Shown: positions 34,766 through 44,605 of the stretch, piece after piece | Position numbering within the stretch: the stretch's first letter is position 1 | Layout: each line of letters opens with the position of its first letter | Origin: CAJJDF01 sp965657945 | Lineage (GTDB): Bacteria; Bacteroidota; Bacteroidia; Flavobacteriales_D; CAJJDF01 | Direction of reading: 5' to 3' | Length of the DNA: 64,000 nucleotides | Assembly (NCBI GenBank): GCA_965657945.1 | Contig: CBFHPW010000005.1 | Coordinates: 1 to 64,000, forward strand | The notes under the pieces: generated by a model | What the model saw: the letters and a program-made list of their open reading frames with translations, nothing else | Told to the model about the DNA's origin: nothing | The model's database searches: none | Translations under genes and position numbers: made by a program

Positions 34766-35533
34766 TTATTGATGTTTTTCAATCATTTTACCTATTCCAA
34801 TAAACTCACCTACTGAAAGTTGCTCAGGTCTTTTGTTAAAAATCTCCTCCCCTTTTAAGGCATCTGGCAATATTGATTTCAATGAGTTTCTCAACGTTTT
34901 TCTTCGTTGGTTAAAACCAAGTTTTACCACTTGCTTAAATGTACTCATCGAGACTCCTATTTCAAGGTCTTGCTTTCTTGTCAATCGAATAACTCCCGAT
35001 TTTACTTTTGGTGGTGGATCAAAAGCACCCTCAGGAACAGTAAATAAATATTCCACTGAATAAAACGCTTGAATAAAAACACTTATTATTCCATAATTCT
35101 TGTTCCCTGGACTAGCATCAACTTTTTCTGAAACTTCCTTTTGAAACATTCCTACAACTTCAGAAACAAGCTCTTTGTTTTCAAAAATTTTGTTTAGGAT
35201 CTGGGCAGAAATAAAATATGGGAAATTACCAAAAATCTTGAATGACTTACCTTTATTCAGACTAGACAAGTCCAATTTCAAAAAATCATAATCCACAATA
35301 TCTAACTCCGGATAATTTTTCGAGAGGAAAGATATAGAGTCACCATCCACTTCTACAACACTAAAATTTTCGAATTTTTTCATCAAATATTTAGTGATCG
35401 CTCCCATTCCTGGCCCAACTTCTATTACTTTTTCTGTTTCTTCTATACTATCATCCATGGCGCAGGCGATATCATGACAAATAATCTCGTCTTTCAAAAA
35501 ATGTTGACCCAGGTATTTTTTTGCTTCCACCAT
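34766..35533 (-). CDS. rsmA: 16S rRNA (A1518/A1519-N6) dimethyltransferase
   Basis: 255 residues from the ATG at 35533 (MVEAKKYLGQHFLKD), the conserved KsgA N-terminus; twelve upstream open codons are dropped. SAM-binding VIEVGPGMGAITKYL, the catalytic NFPY motif as GNFPYFIS, and the C-terminal FNQRRKTLRNSL all match. It dimethylates two adjacent adenines near the 3' end of 16S rRNA during small-subunit maturation. Upstream of polA, probably co-transcribed. Confidence 0.97.
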   Translation of the reverse strand: MVEAKKYLGQHFLKDEIICHDIACAMDDSIEETEKVIEVGPGMGAITKYLMKKFENFSVVEVDGDSISFLSKNYPELDIVDYDFLKLDLSSLNKGKSFKIFGNFPYFISAQILNKIFENKELVSEVVGMFQKEVSEKVDASPGNKNYGIISVFIQAFYSVEYLFTVPEGAFDPPPKVKSGVIRLTRKQDLEIGVSMSTFKQVVKLGFNQRRKTLRNSLKSILPDALKGEEIFNKRPEQLSVGEFIGIGKMIEKHQ

Positions 35534-35729
35534 CCTTTTTATTAATGTGTAAGTCCAATTATAAAACACTTTGCTTCGAATGATATCAAAACAAAAAAGA
35601 ACAAAATTGGATACTGTTTCAAAATTAACTAGATAAACGAACTATTCCTTACATATTGGAAATTAATTTTAAGGATGACACTTTAAATCCCATTTGTGTA
35701 CGAATAATCCCTCTTGTCCCTATATTTTC

Positions 35730-35758
35730 TTGAAACCTCAGTATTTTTATTATTTTTG
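35730..35758 (+). promoter_or_regulatory. predicted promoter of the M16 peptidase operon
   Basis: TTG at 35730-35732, 18-bp spacer, TATTTTTG at 35751-35758; the ATG follows 20 bp later. Confidence 0.5.
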
Positions 35759-35778
35759 AATCAAACTAAAGCTAACAC

Positions 35779-37089
35779 ATGAAAAAAATAACTCTACTCC
35801 TGGCGTCTGCTTTCCTTCTAGGAAACAGTTTTGCCCAAAAAAACAACATTAAATTCACCGAGTTTGACTTGGATAACGGATTACATGTAGTCTTACATAA
35901 AGATAATTCAACTCCAATAATTGCAGTAAGCGTTCTGTATCACGTAGGTTCCAAAAACGAAACTACAGGAAAAACAGGGTATGCTCACTTTTTTGAACAT
36001 TTGATGTTTGAAGAATCAGAAAACATTGCACAGGATCAATATGCAAAAATTGTTCAATCTGTCGGTGGAACTATTAATGCTTACACATCAAGTGACCAAA
36101 CTTATTACCATTGTGTATTGCCATCCAATCAATTGGAATTGGGCTTATGGATGGAATCTGAAAGAATGTTGAATGCAAAAATCACTCAGGCAGGAGTTGA
36201 TAACCAAAGAGAAGTGGTGAAAGAGGAAAAAAGAACTTCTGACAACCGTCCTTATTCTAGCTGGTACATGGAGATTTCTAAAAGAATGTTTGAAGGAACC
36301 AACTACGAATGGACGCCAATCGGATCTTTTGCAGATTTGAATGCTGCCTCGATTGCAGATTTTCAGAATTTTTATGACACCTACTACGTACCCAATAATG
36401 CAACTTTGGTTGTAACCGGTGACATTGATGAAAAGGCAGCCAAAAAGTATATTAAAAAATACTTCAGCTCTATCCCAAGTGGAATTGGGGAGATAAAGAG
36501 ACCAAAAGTGTCGGATGAATTATTAAAAAAATCTATCGTAGATACCGTGTATGACAACATTCAATTGGATGCTGTATTTCAAGCTTACAAAGTGCCTGCC
36601 CAAGGAACAAAAGATGCTTATGCTCTAGAAATGTTATCCACCATTCTGTCAAACGGAAAAAGCTCAAGGTTGAATACGGCTCTGAAAGAAGACAAACAAA
36701 TGGCTCTGCAGGTAGCTGGTTTTTCAATGAACTTTGAAAGTGCAGGTTTTTTCGCGACATTAGGATTACCGAACCAAGGTTATACTGTGTCAGACATTCA
36801 AAAAGGAATTGTAGCGGAAATATCAAAACTGCAAAACGAATTAATCTCTGAAGAAGAGTTCCAAAAAATCAAAAACATTTCTGAATCGAACTTTGTAAGT
36901 AGCAATTCATCAATGAAAGGAATTGCAGAAAGTTTAGCAACTTACCACGTAATGTTTGGAGATGCAGATTTAATCAATACCGAATTGGAAAAATACAGAG
37001 CAGTTACAAGAGAAGATATACAGCGTGTGGCTAAAAAATACTTAGTTCAATCGAATAGTGTTACTCTTTATTATTTACCAAAAAAATAA
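35779..37089 (+). CDS. M16 zinc peptidase, active-site-bearing partner
   Basis: 436 residues. Signal peptide about 1-19 (ending SFAQ). The inverted zinc motif HxxEH is present as HFFEH at about residue 70, with the third ligand region NQREVVKEE about 75 residues later, so it is catalytically competent. The second M16 domain (about 190-430) is the usual non-catalytic one. Likely periplasmic. The next gene encodes a longer M16 protein lacking HxxEH; such active/inactive pairs form clam-shell heterodimers in other organisms (family knowledge). Confidence 0.92.
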   Translation: MKKITLLLASAFLLGNSFAQKNNIKFTEFDLDNGLHVVLHKDNSTPIIAVSVLYHVGSKNETTGKTGYAHFFEHLMFEESENIAQDQYAKIVQSVGGTINAYTSSDQTYYHCVLPSNQLELGLWMESERMLNAKITQAGVDNQREVVKEEKRTSDNRPYSSWYMEISKRMFEGTNYEWTPIGSFADLNAASIADFQNFYDTYYVPNNATLVVTGDIDEKAAKKYIKKYFSSIPSGIGEIKRPKVSDELLKKSIVDTVYDNIQLDAVFQAYKVPAQGTKDAYALEMLSTILSNGKSSRLNTALKEDKQMALQVAGFSMNFESAGFFATLGLPNQGYTVSDIQKGIVAEISKLQNELISEEEFQKIKNISESNFVSSNSSMKGIAESLATYHVMFGDADLINTELEKYRAVTREDIQRVAKKYLVQSNSVTLYYLPKK

Positions 37090-37127
37090 AGCGAAGCTCA
37101 TAGTATCAATTTTAAAAGAAAATAATC

Positions 37128-39215
37128 ATGAAAAATATAATCATATCAATAGCTGCAATCCTGGCAATTACCTCTTGTAGCACAAAAGAAACAGCACTTG
37201 ACCGAAGTATTCGACCAAGTGCTTCAGAAGCAAAAGAATTAAAAATAGGAGAACACGAGGAGTTTACTCTTGAAAACGGAATGAAAGTTTACGTGATAGA
37301 AAATCACAAATTACCTACAATTTCTTACAGTCTTTCCTTTGATATTGACCCTATTGTAGAAGGCGACAAAGCTGGATACACTTCAATGGTAGGAGACTTA
37401 TTGGAGGCAGGAACAAAAAACAGAACCAAGGAAAACTTGAACAAAGAAGTTGATTTTATTGGAGCAAATGTAGGAGCTTATTCAGGAGGTGTTTACGCAT
37501 CAGGATTATCAAAATACAACAGTAAATTGATGGATATCTTGGCTGACATTACATTGAATCCAGTTTTTCCTGAAGATGAATTGACCAAAAGTATTACCGA
37601 AAGTGTTACTGCTATCAAATCAAATGCTACAGATGCAGATGCCATAATGGGAGATGTAAAATCTGTTATTGTTTATGGAAAAGGACATCCTTACGGTGAA
37701 TTCATGAGTGAAAAATCGCTAAAAAACATTGAGCTATCTGACGTCCAAGGATATTACAACACTTACTTCAAACCAAACAATGCCTTACTCACAATAGTAG
37801 GTGACATTACAAAAAGTGAAGCTGAAGAGCTAGTAAAAAAGCAATTTGGAGCATGGAAAAAAGGCGTGGTACCAACTCATTCCTATAAGAAACCAGTTGA
37901 GCCAGAATCTCCACAAGTATACGTTGTGAATAAAGAAGGAGCCGTTCAATCCAATATTCAAATTAGCAACATTGCCGAAATTAAACTAGGAGAGGCTGAT
38001 TACGAAGCTGCACAAGTATTTAATCAAATATTTGGAAGTGGATTTGCAGGAAGATTATTTCAAAACCTTAGAGAAGACAAGGAATATACTTATGGAGCAT
38101 ACGGAGGTATAAGATCCAACAAACTAATTGGTAACTTCTCATCGAGCGCAAAAGTAAGAAACGAGGTAACTGATAGTGCAATCGAGCAATTTCTTTTCGA
38201 AATAAACCGAATCAGAACGGAAGATGTATCAGCGGAAGAATTAAAAAACGCACAAAATTACATAGCTGGAACTTTTGCACAATCACTTGAAAGTCCAAGA
38301 ACAGTAGCTAGATTTGCTGCAAACATTGATGAATACAAATTAAGCAAAGATTATTTCAAAAACTACTTGAAGAGAATTGACGCGGTAACGGTTGCTGACA
38401 TCAAAAGAGTAGCTGCAAAATACCTAAAGCCAGGAAACATTAACATTATAGTAGTTGGAGACGCTGCGGAAGTTGGAGAAAAACTTGCCAAATTTGGCAC
38501 AGTAAATTACCTAGACAGAGAGGGAAATAAAACGACTGCACCGAGTAAAATAAAAGCAGCTCCAGAAGGAACAACTGCCGAAACAGTAATGGATGCCTAC
38601 ATGAATGCTATTGGTGGAAAAGAAGCTATTGCAAGTATCAAAACAATGACAGGAGATTATTCTATGACTATTCAAGGTATGGATGTAATCATGACGAACA
38701 GTTTTAAAGCTCCAAATAAAACAAAATCGGAGATTAAGGTGCCACAAATGGGGAATGCAGTAGTTCAGGCCTCTGCTTTTGATGGAGCCAAAGGCATGCA
38801 ATCTATGCAAGGTCAAACAATGCCAGGAGACGAAAATGCCAACATTGAGTCGAATATTGAAGGACGTTTAGTTCCTGAAATGGCATACACTGAAAACAAA
38901 GTAACAACAACCTTGATAGGAATAAATAAACTAAACGGAAAGGAGGTGTATGTAGTTGAAGCGGTATACCCAACTGGAAAAAAATTAACTCTCATGTACG
39001 ATGTTGAGTCCAAACTCAAAGTAAAGGAAATGTTTGTACAGTCAACTCCTCAAGGTGATTTCAATATCACCCAAGAGTTTGGCGATTACAAAGCAATCAA
39101 TGGAGTATTAATTCCTCATTCCTTGAGTGGAAGACAAGGCCCTCAAACTATGGATATGAAATTGCAAACTGTGGAGGTAAACAAACCATTGAAAGACACA
39201 TTATTTAAATTATAA
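37128..39215 (+). CDS. M16-family lipoprotein without HxxEH, fused to a C-terminal domain
   Basis: 695 residues. Lipobox TSCS at about 15-18. M16 fold from about 40 to 460, but the zinc motif position reads GYTSMVGDLLEAG, so it is non-catalytic; it keeps the Arg/Tyr pair region EDKEYTYGAYGG of the partner subunit. About 220 extra residues (about 475-695; ETVMDAYMNAIGG..., KLTLMYDVESKLKVKE, DYKAINGVLIPHSL) resemble a LolA/LppX-like lipid-binding fold. Follows the catalytic M16 gene by 38 bp and ends in a terminator. Confidence 0.88.
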   Translation: MKNIIISIAAILAITSCSTKETALDRSIRPSASEAKELKIGEHEEFTLENGMKVYVIENHKLPTISYSLSFDIDPIVEGDKAGYTSMVGDLLEAGTKNRTKENLNKEVDFIGANVGAYSGGVYASGLSKYNSKLMDILADITLNPVFPEDELTKSITESVTAIKSNATDADAIMGDVKSVIVYGKGHPYGEFMSEKSLKNIELSDVQGYYNTYFKPNNALLTIVGDITKSEAEELVKKQFGAWKKGVVPTHSYKKPVEPESPQVYVVNKEGAVQSNIQISNIAEIKLGEADYEAAQVFNQIFGSGFAGRLFQNLREDKEYTYGAYGGIRSNKLIGNFSSSAKVRNEVTDSAIEQFLFEINRIRTEDVSAEELKNAQNYIAGTFAQSLESPRTVARFAANIDEYKLSKDYFKNYLKRIDAVTVADIKRVAAKYLKPGNINIIVVGDAAEVGEKLAKFGTVNYLDREGNKTTAPSKIKAAPEGTTAETVMDAYMNAIGGKEAIASIKTMTGDYSMTIQGMDVIMTNSFKAPNKTKSEIKVPQMGNAVVQASAFDGAKGMQSMQGQTMPGDENANIESNIEGRLVPEMAYTENKVTTTLIGINKLNGKEVYVVEAVYPTGKKLTLMYDVESKLKVKEMFVQSTPQGDFNITQEFGDYKAINGVLIPHSLSGRQGPQTMDMKLQTVEVNKPLKDTLFKL

Positions 39216-39232
39216 TAAGACTTAAGACTTTC

Positions 39233-39273
39233 AAAAGCCACCTCTCGGAATCCTCGAGTAGGTGGCTTTTTTC
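39233..39273 (+). terminator. intrinsic terminator
   Basis: AAAAGCCACCT (39233-39243) pairs with AGGTGGCTTTT (39260-39270) and continues into T-rich sequence. Ends the M16 operon. Confidence 0.85.
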
Positions 39274-39320
39274 TTGTTACCAGAATTAGTATCTTACTAG
39301 ATGATTCAAAATTAACGCTT

Positions 39321-40043
39321 ATGCTCCAGCACATAGAACTTAAAAAAATTATTTTTTTAGACATAGAAACTGTTCCATTAGAATACAATTTCAAAGAATT
39401 ACCAAAACGAACCGTTGACTTGTGGGATAAAAAAACTCAATACATACAGCGGTATCAGGAAATTAGTGCAGAAGAGGCTTATTCAAAAGCTGGAATCTAT
39501 GCTGAATTTGGTAAAATAGTTTGTATCTCTGTGGGCTATTTCGCACAAGAAAAAGGTTCATTAACACTTCGAGTAAAATCTTTTTATGGAGATGATGAAA
39601 AGGAAATATTAAACCAATTTAATTCCTTACTAAATAAAACTCTCAAAGAAAATTACATGTTGTGTGCCCACAATGGAAAAGAATTTGACTTTCCCTTCAT
39701 TGGCAGAAGAACATTAATCAATGGACTTGAGTTGCCCACCCAACTTGACTTAGCAGGTAAAAAACCCTGGGAAATTCTTCACCTCGATACGATGGAATTG
39801 TGGAAATTTGGAGATTACAAACACTTCACATCGCTGGACCTATTAGCACATGTATTTAATATTCCTTCGCCAAAGCAAGATTTAGATGGCTCAATGGTGG
39901 CAAAAACCTATTACGAGGAAAATGACATTGATAAAATAAAAGAATACTGCCAAAACGATGTGATTACCATTGCTCAATTGTTATTAAAGTACAAAGGTCA
40001 AGAAATCATCGAAAAATCGAACATTGAAATTATTAATGACTGA
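39321..40043 (+). CDS. 3'-5' exonuclease, DnaQ-like (PolB-type)
   Basis: 240 residues. Ribonuclease-H-like exonuclease motifs: IFLDIETVPL (DxE) at about 10, CAHNGKEFDFPFIGRR (Exo II Asp), and EYCQNDVITIAQL (Exo III). These place it in the predicted PolB-like 3'-5' exonuclease family of Bacteroidota. Probably a DNA repair or processing enzyme; substrate unknown. Confidence 0.88.
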   Translation: MLQHIELKKIIFLDIETVPLEYNFKELPKRTVDLWDKKTQYIQRYQEISAEEAYSKAGIYAEFGKIVCISVGYFAQEKGSLTLRVKSFYGDDEKEILNQFNSLLNKTLKENYMLCAHNGKEFDFPFIGRRTLINGLELPTQLDLAGKKPWEILHLDTMELWKFGDYKHFTSLDLLAHVFNIPSPKQDLDGSMVAKTYYEENDIDKIKEYCQNDVITIAQLLLKYKGQEIIEKSNIEIIND

Positions 40044-40109
40044 AATAAACCGGAAAAGAAACAGAATTGAACTATTTTCCTTGTATTTTTGATTTTTAAA
40101 ACATTTTTT

Positions 40110-40544
40110 ATGAGTTTTTGGAGAAGAGTTCGTCTATATATTTTGGGTATTGGAATCGGTTCATTGATGGTATTATTTCTTTTTGGCGACAGAGGATGTG
40201 GAGGTTGGTTACCAGGTAACAGGGTAAAAACATCGATTATGGAATCTCTTTTTGAAACCAGTGATTTCACAGATTGTAAATTGACCTGCAACGAATTTAC
40301 CAAAGAAAAAATTCAAAACATTATTGTTCAAGGAACGGTTTTATTCAAAGAAAGTAATACAAAATCTGACCCAAGAGAATACAAGCTTCAATACGAAGAA
40401 AACACCCTTACATTTGCGGTACCAACAGATTCTGAATCGCCCGTTTATATCCTTGATGTATTTCAAAAAGAATGCCCGGCTTGCGACACTGTTTCTAAAA
40501 AAATGAACAGAACTGTCAAATTAAATTTCAAAAAAACGAAATGA
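40110..40544 (+). CDS. DUF4258-type protein with N-terminal membrane anchor
   Basis: 144 residues from the ATG at 40110 (a TTG at 40089 is open but coincides with a TATTTTTG promoter-like box at 40084-40091). One membrane span (about 9-27), then GCGGWLPGNRVKTSIMESL, a segment recurrent in Bacteroidota DUF4258 proteins, and a small domain with CKLTCNEF and KECPACDTV cysteine pairs. Function unknown. It sits between the exonuclease and uppS with separate spacers. Confidence 0.6.
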   Translation: MSFWRRVRLYILGIGIGSLMVLFLFGDRGCGGWLPGNRVKTSIMESLFETSDFTDCKLTCNEFTKEKIQNIIVQGTVLFKESNTKSDPREYKLQYEENTLTFAVPTDSESPVYILDVFQKECPACDTVSKKMNRTVKLNFKKTK

Positions 40545-40630
40545 TAAAATGTGTTAAAAGTGCATAAATTAAGTTTCTATCACTTTCATACTTCAATAAT
40601 TCTTATCATTTTCGCGTACATTATAGTCCA

Positions 40631-41377
40631 ATGAGCAACAAGCAAGACACTAGAAGCAACAATCCTGAACACGTAGCCATCATTATGGATGGAAATGGCA
40701 GATGGGCTTCCAATCATGGAAAAGACAGGTTATACGGTCACAACACTGGGGTTGGTTCGGTAAGAGAAGTTTTGACTGCTGCTCAAAAACACGATGTAAA
40801 ATTTCTAACTCTGTATACTTTCTCTACTGAGAATTGGAATAGGCCAAAAGAGGAGGTTGACGGACTGATGAATTTGTTTGCTAAAACCATAGCCGAAGAA
40901 ATAGAAGAACTTCATGAAAATGGAGTAAGGATACAATTTATTGGGAACATTGATTTACTCCCTGATTTTGCAAAACAAGCCCTTTTTTCAGCGACTGAAT
41001 ACACAAAAAACAATACAGGGATTACTCTCACATTGGCATTGAGTTACAGCTCAAGATGGGAAATTCTAAAAGCAACAAAAAGGATTGCAAAAGAAATAAA
41101 AGAAGGATCTCTATCTGAAAAAGAAGTGGACGAAGATTTATTTAGCAGTTACCTTACCACAGCCAATATTCCAGATCCAGAATTAATAATACGAACCAGT
41201 GGTGAATTTAGAATAAGTAACTTTTTACTCTGGCAAATCGCCTACTCTGAATTTTATTTCACCGACACACTTTGGCCTGACTTCAAAGAAAAAGATTTTG
41301 AAATGGCTATCAATTCATACCAAAACAGAGAGAGAAGATTTGGAAAAACCAGTTCACAAATCAACCAACATTCTTAA
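40631..41377 (+). CDS. uppS: isoprenyl transferase (undecaprenyl diphosphate synthase)
   Basis: 248 residues. HVAIIMDGNGRWA (catalytic Asp and diphosphate site), TLYTFSTENWNRP, and RTSGEFRISNFLLWQ with YSEFYFTDTLWPDF are diagnostic. The usual RTSGExRLSNF has Ile for Leu here. It adds cis-isoprene units to farnesyl diphosphate, making the lipid carrier for peptidoglycan and surface glycans. bamA follows 15 bp later, starting the envelope-assembly run. Confidence 0.97.
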   Translation: MSNKQDTRSNNPEHVAIIMDGNGRWASNHGKDRLYGHNTGVGSVREVLTAAQKHDVKFLTLYTFSTENWNRPKEEVDGLMNLFAKTIAEEIEELHENGVRIQFIGNIDLLPDFAKQALFSATEYTKNNTGITLTLALSYSSRWEILKATKRIAKEIKEGSLSEKEVDEDLFSSYLTTANIPDPELIIRTSGEFRISNFLLWQIAYSEFYFTDTLWPDFKEKDFEMAINSYQNRERRFGKTSSQINQHS

Positions 41378-41392
41378 TCCAATTACTAATTT

Positions 41393-43972
41393 ATGAAGTT
41401 CATACTCCCATATATTTTCCTTATCGCTTCTTTTCCCTCGTTTGTCCTGGGCCAAGAATACACATTTTCAACGAACAAAATAAGTTACGAAACTCCAAAA
41501 AAATATGAGATTGGTGGGATTTTGGTTGATGGTGCAGTGATCACCGATGTAGAAAGAATAATCTCCTATTCGGGCTTAAGAAGAGGAAAAGAAATAACAA
41601 TCCCAGGAAACGACATTTCATCGGCCATCAAAAAGTTATGGGAAGTAAACAATTATTCTGATATCAATATATATGCAGATAAAATTGTGGGAAACACTGT
41701 TTTCTTGAGAATATCTTTGAAAGAAAGAAGCAGAATGTCTCGTTTTCAATTGAAAGGGCTTTCTAATTCTCAAGCAAAGTCTTTGAAAGAAACGCTTGAT
41801 TTATACAGCGGAAAATTAATAACAGAGAGTTTATTGGACAACACGAAATTCATCTGTAAAGATTATTTTGTAGAAAAAGGGTTTCTTAACACAGAAGTGA
41901 ATATAACCAGTGTTCCAGATTCTGCGGTGAACAATTCTCAAATTTTGGTGATAAACATCAACAAAGGAAACCGAATTAAAATCAACAAAATAGAGGTTGA
42001 GGGAAACAATTTGACAGAAAAAACAAAGTTTCCATTAAGCCTCATCAAAAAAGAAACGCAAGTACTTTCTGATGCCAAAATCAAAAGAACTTTTAAGGAT
42101 ACGAAAGAAAAAAGGTGGTATCGAGTATGGAAGCGTTCGAAATTTCAGGAAGAAAAATACGAAGCTGAAAAACAACAAATTATCGAATTGTACAATTCCA
42201 AAGCTTTGAGAGATGCCAAAATCACATTTGATACCGTTTATCAAAATGACCCTTCTACCATCAACATTAAATTGAATATAAACGAAGGAAACAAGTATTA
42301 CTTTAGAAACATTAATTGGATTGGAAACACGAAGTATTCTACAGGAAAACTCGATACGATTTTAGGTATTGAGAAAGGAGATGAATACAACAAAATGAAA
42401 CTGGAATCTAAACTATTCATGAGTCAATCCGAATTGGACATTAGCTCCTTGTACATGGATGAAGGTCACTTGTTTTTTCAAATCACACCAATAGAAAAAA
42501 CGGTGGAAAACGATTCAATTGATATCGATATCGTAATTTATGAAGGAAAAATTGCAAGGATAGGAACAATTTCGATTAATGGAAATACCAAGACAAATGA
42601 CCACGTAATAAGAAGAGAGCTAAGAACAAAACCTGGAATGATTTTCAGCAGAGCAGATATCATTCGTTCGCAAAGAGAATTGAGTAATTTAGGATACTTT
42701 GACCCAGAAAGAATGGGCGTAAATCCTATTCCTAATCCAGCTGATGGAACGGTGGATATTGAATACACAGTTGCCGAAAAACCTTCAGACCAAATTGAAC
42801 TATCCGGAGGATGGGGAGGTGGAAGATTTGTAGGTTCTTTAGGCCTGTCCTTCACCAATTTTTCGATGAGAAACTTTTTTGAAAAAGAATCGTGGTCTCC
42901 GCTTCCAACAGGTGATGGGCAACGATTGAGCTTGAGAGGATCTGCCAATATCTTTTTTCAATCCTTGAGTTTGTCGTTTACAGAACCATGGCTGGGTGGA
43001 AAAAAACCTACTACATTCAGTGTAAATGCCTATTATTCCTTACAAAAACTGACACAAGCAGACAGAGGAGAACCTGACTCCAGAACTTTTGACGTGCTTG
43101 GAGCTTCGGTTGGGTTGGGTACAAGACTAAAGGTTCCAGATGATTTCTTCACCCTGTACGGTGAATTAGGGTATGAATATTACACCTTGAATAATTACAA
43201 CTTATTAGATGGATTTAACAACGGATTTGCCAACAACCTTAGTTTGACATTTACCCTTTCTCGAAACTCTGTAGACCAACCAATTTATCCAAGAAGCGGT
43301 TCGGAAATGACTTTATCTGTCAAAACTACAGCACCTTATTCTTTGTTTGATGGACGAGAAGATTACAGTGATTTGACGAATCAAGAAAAGTTTAAATGGG
43401 TAGAATACAACAAAATCAAATTTGTAACTAAGTGGTACACCCCTTTGTCAAAAGACAGAAAATTAGTACTCCACTCTAGTATAGGGTTTGGATTTTTGAA
43501 TTCTTGGAGCAAAAACAAGGGGGTTTCTCCTTTCGAAAGATTCTTTTATGGGGGAAGCGGACTGACCGGATTCAGATTAGCAGGAAGAGAATACATTGCC
43601 TTGAGAGGTTACGAAGACAACTCAATTTCATCACAAGGAGGAGATGCGCTTATTACCAAATACAAAGTTGAGGTAAGGTACCCTATTTCGCTCAACCCAA
43701 GTGCTACGGTTTTTGCATTGGCGTTTGGGGAAGCAGGAAATTCATGGAATAGTTATTCGGAGTACAATCCATTTGATGTAAAAAAATCTGCAGGGGTGGG
43801 TGTCAGATTGTTCTTGCCAATGTTTGGACTTATTGGATTGGATTACGGTTGGGGATTAGACCCACTTTCGCCAGGCGACTCGGGATACCGAGCAGCGCTT
43901 CATTCTCCTGGAGTGTTTAAACCACAAGGACAGTTCCATTTTACCATTGGCATGAATATTGGAGAACTCTAA
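41393..43972 (+). CDS. bamA: outer-membrane protein assembly factor BamA
   Basis: 859 residues. Signal peptide about 1-20, five POTRA repeats (about 30-480; for example EIGGILVDGAVITD and RIGTISINGNTKTNDHVIRRELRTKPG), then a 16-strand barrel with the conserved loop-6 region GREYIALRGYED (the V/I-R-G-[FY] lid-lock motif) and a final strand FHFTIGMNIGEL. It folds outer-membrane proteins. The Bacteroidota protein has a long insertion after POTRA 2 (KRWYRVWKRSKFQEEKY). Upstream of two OmpH chaperones, forming a coherent operon. Confidence 0.97.
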   Translation: MKFILPYIFLIASFPSFVLGQEYTFSTNKISYETPKKYEIGGILVDGAVITDVERIISYSGLRRGKEITIPGNDISSAIKKLWEVNNYSDINIYADKIVGNTVFLRISLKERSRMSRFQLKGLSNSQAKSLKETLDLYSGKLITESLLDNTKFICKDYFVEKGFLNTEVNITSVPDSAVNNSQILVININKGNRIKINKIEVEGNNLTEKTKFPLSLIKKETQVLSDAKIKRTFKDTKEKRWYRVWKRSKFQEEKYEAEKQQIIELYNSKALRDAKITFDTVYQNDPSTINIKLNINEGNKYYFRNINWIGNTKYSTGKLDTILGIEKGDEYNKMKLESKLFMSQSELDISSLYMDEGHLFFQITPIEKTVENDSIDIDIVIYEGKIARIGTISINGNTKTNDHVIRRELRTKPGMIFSRADIIRSQRELSNLGYFDPERMGVNPIPNPADGTVDIEYTVAEKPSDQIELSGGWGGGRFVGSLGLSFTNFSMRNFFEKESWSPLPTGDGQRLSLRGSANIFFQSLSLSFTEPWLGGKKPTTFSVNAYYSLQKLTQADRGEPDSRTFDVLGASVGLGTRLKVPDDFFTLYGELGYEYYTLNNYNLLDGFNNGFANNLSLTFTLSRNSVDQPIYPRSGSEMTLSVKTTAPYSLFDGREDYSDLTNQEKFKWVEYNKIKFVTKWYTPLSKDRKLVLHSSIGFGFLNSWSKNKGVSPFERFFYGGSGLTGFRLAGREYIALRGYEDNSISSQGGDALITKYKVEVRYPISLNPSATVFALAFGEAGNSWNSYSEYNPFDVKKSAGVGVRLFLPMFGLIGLDYGWGLDPLSPGDSGYRAALHSPGVFKPQGQFHFTIGMNIGEL

Positions 43973-44057
43973 TCAAACAGACCAAAACCAAAGGAATTCA
44001 ATTTCCTTTATTTGTTTTAAAACATTAAATTTGTCTCACAATTGAAAAATTGAAACC

Positions 44058-44573
44058 ATGAAAAAAATTGTCATCCTCCTTCTTGCTATCACATTTTCGC
44101 TAGCTAGTTTTTCGCAAAAATATGCTTACGTTGACACGAAATATATTTTAGAGAATATCCCAGAATACATTCAAGCACAAAAATCATTGGATGATTTATC
44201 CGAAAAATGGGAAAATGAAATCAAAGCAAAACAGAACAATATCCAAAAGAAGTTTCAACAATACCAAGCAGAAGAGCTTTTGCTTCCTGCCGAAATGAAG
44301 AAAAAGAAACAAGAAGAAATATATTCTTTAGAAGATGAATTGGCCAAATTTCAACAAAGTAAATTTGGAGTAGAGGGTGAACTTTTTCAGAAAAGAAAAG
44401 AATTAGTAGAGCCAATCCAAAACAAAGTATATAATGCGATCAAAGAATTAGCCTCTGTTGGTGGATATGATTTCATTTTTGACAAAGCGAACCAAACAAA
44501 CATCTTGTATGCTAGTTCGAAACTAGACAAGAGTAAAAGAATTCTTAAGAACTTAGGATACGATACCAAATAA
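44058..44573 (+). CDS. OmpH/Skp-family periplasmic chaperone, copy 1
   Basis: 171 residues. Signal peptide about 1-20 (ending SFSQ), then KYAYVDTKYILENIPEY and two long Lys/Glu/Gln-rich helices (about 45-120) that form Skp tentacles; the C-terminal GGYDFIFDKANQTNILYAS closes the trimer body. It escorts unfolded outer-membrane proteins to BamA. Lies 85 bp after bamA; a TAAATTTG box at 44026-44033 may give it an internal promoter. Confidence 0.92.
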   Translation: MKKIVILLLAITFSLASFSQKYAYVDTKYILENIPEYIQAQKSLDDLSEKWENEIKAKQNNIQKKFQQYQAEELLLPAEMKKKKQEEIYSLEDELAKFQQSKFGVEGELFQKRKELVEPIQNKVYNAIKELASVGGYDFIFDKANQTNILYASSKLDKSKRILKNLGYDTK

Positions 44574-44605
44574 AACATAACAACAAAAAAACTAATACAA
44601 TTACA

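Noticed and set aside
42538..42948. 136-codon minus-strand frame inside bamA
   Set aside because: Antisense to a highly conserved gene, no family features, Pro/Ser-rich composition expected from reading the opposite strand.
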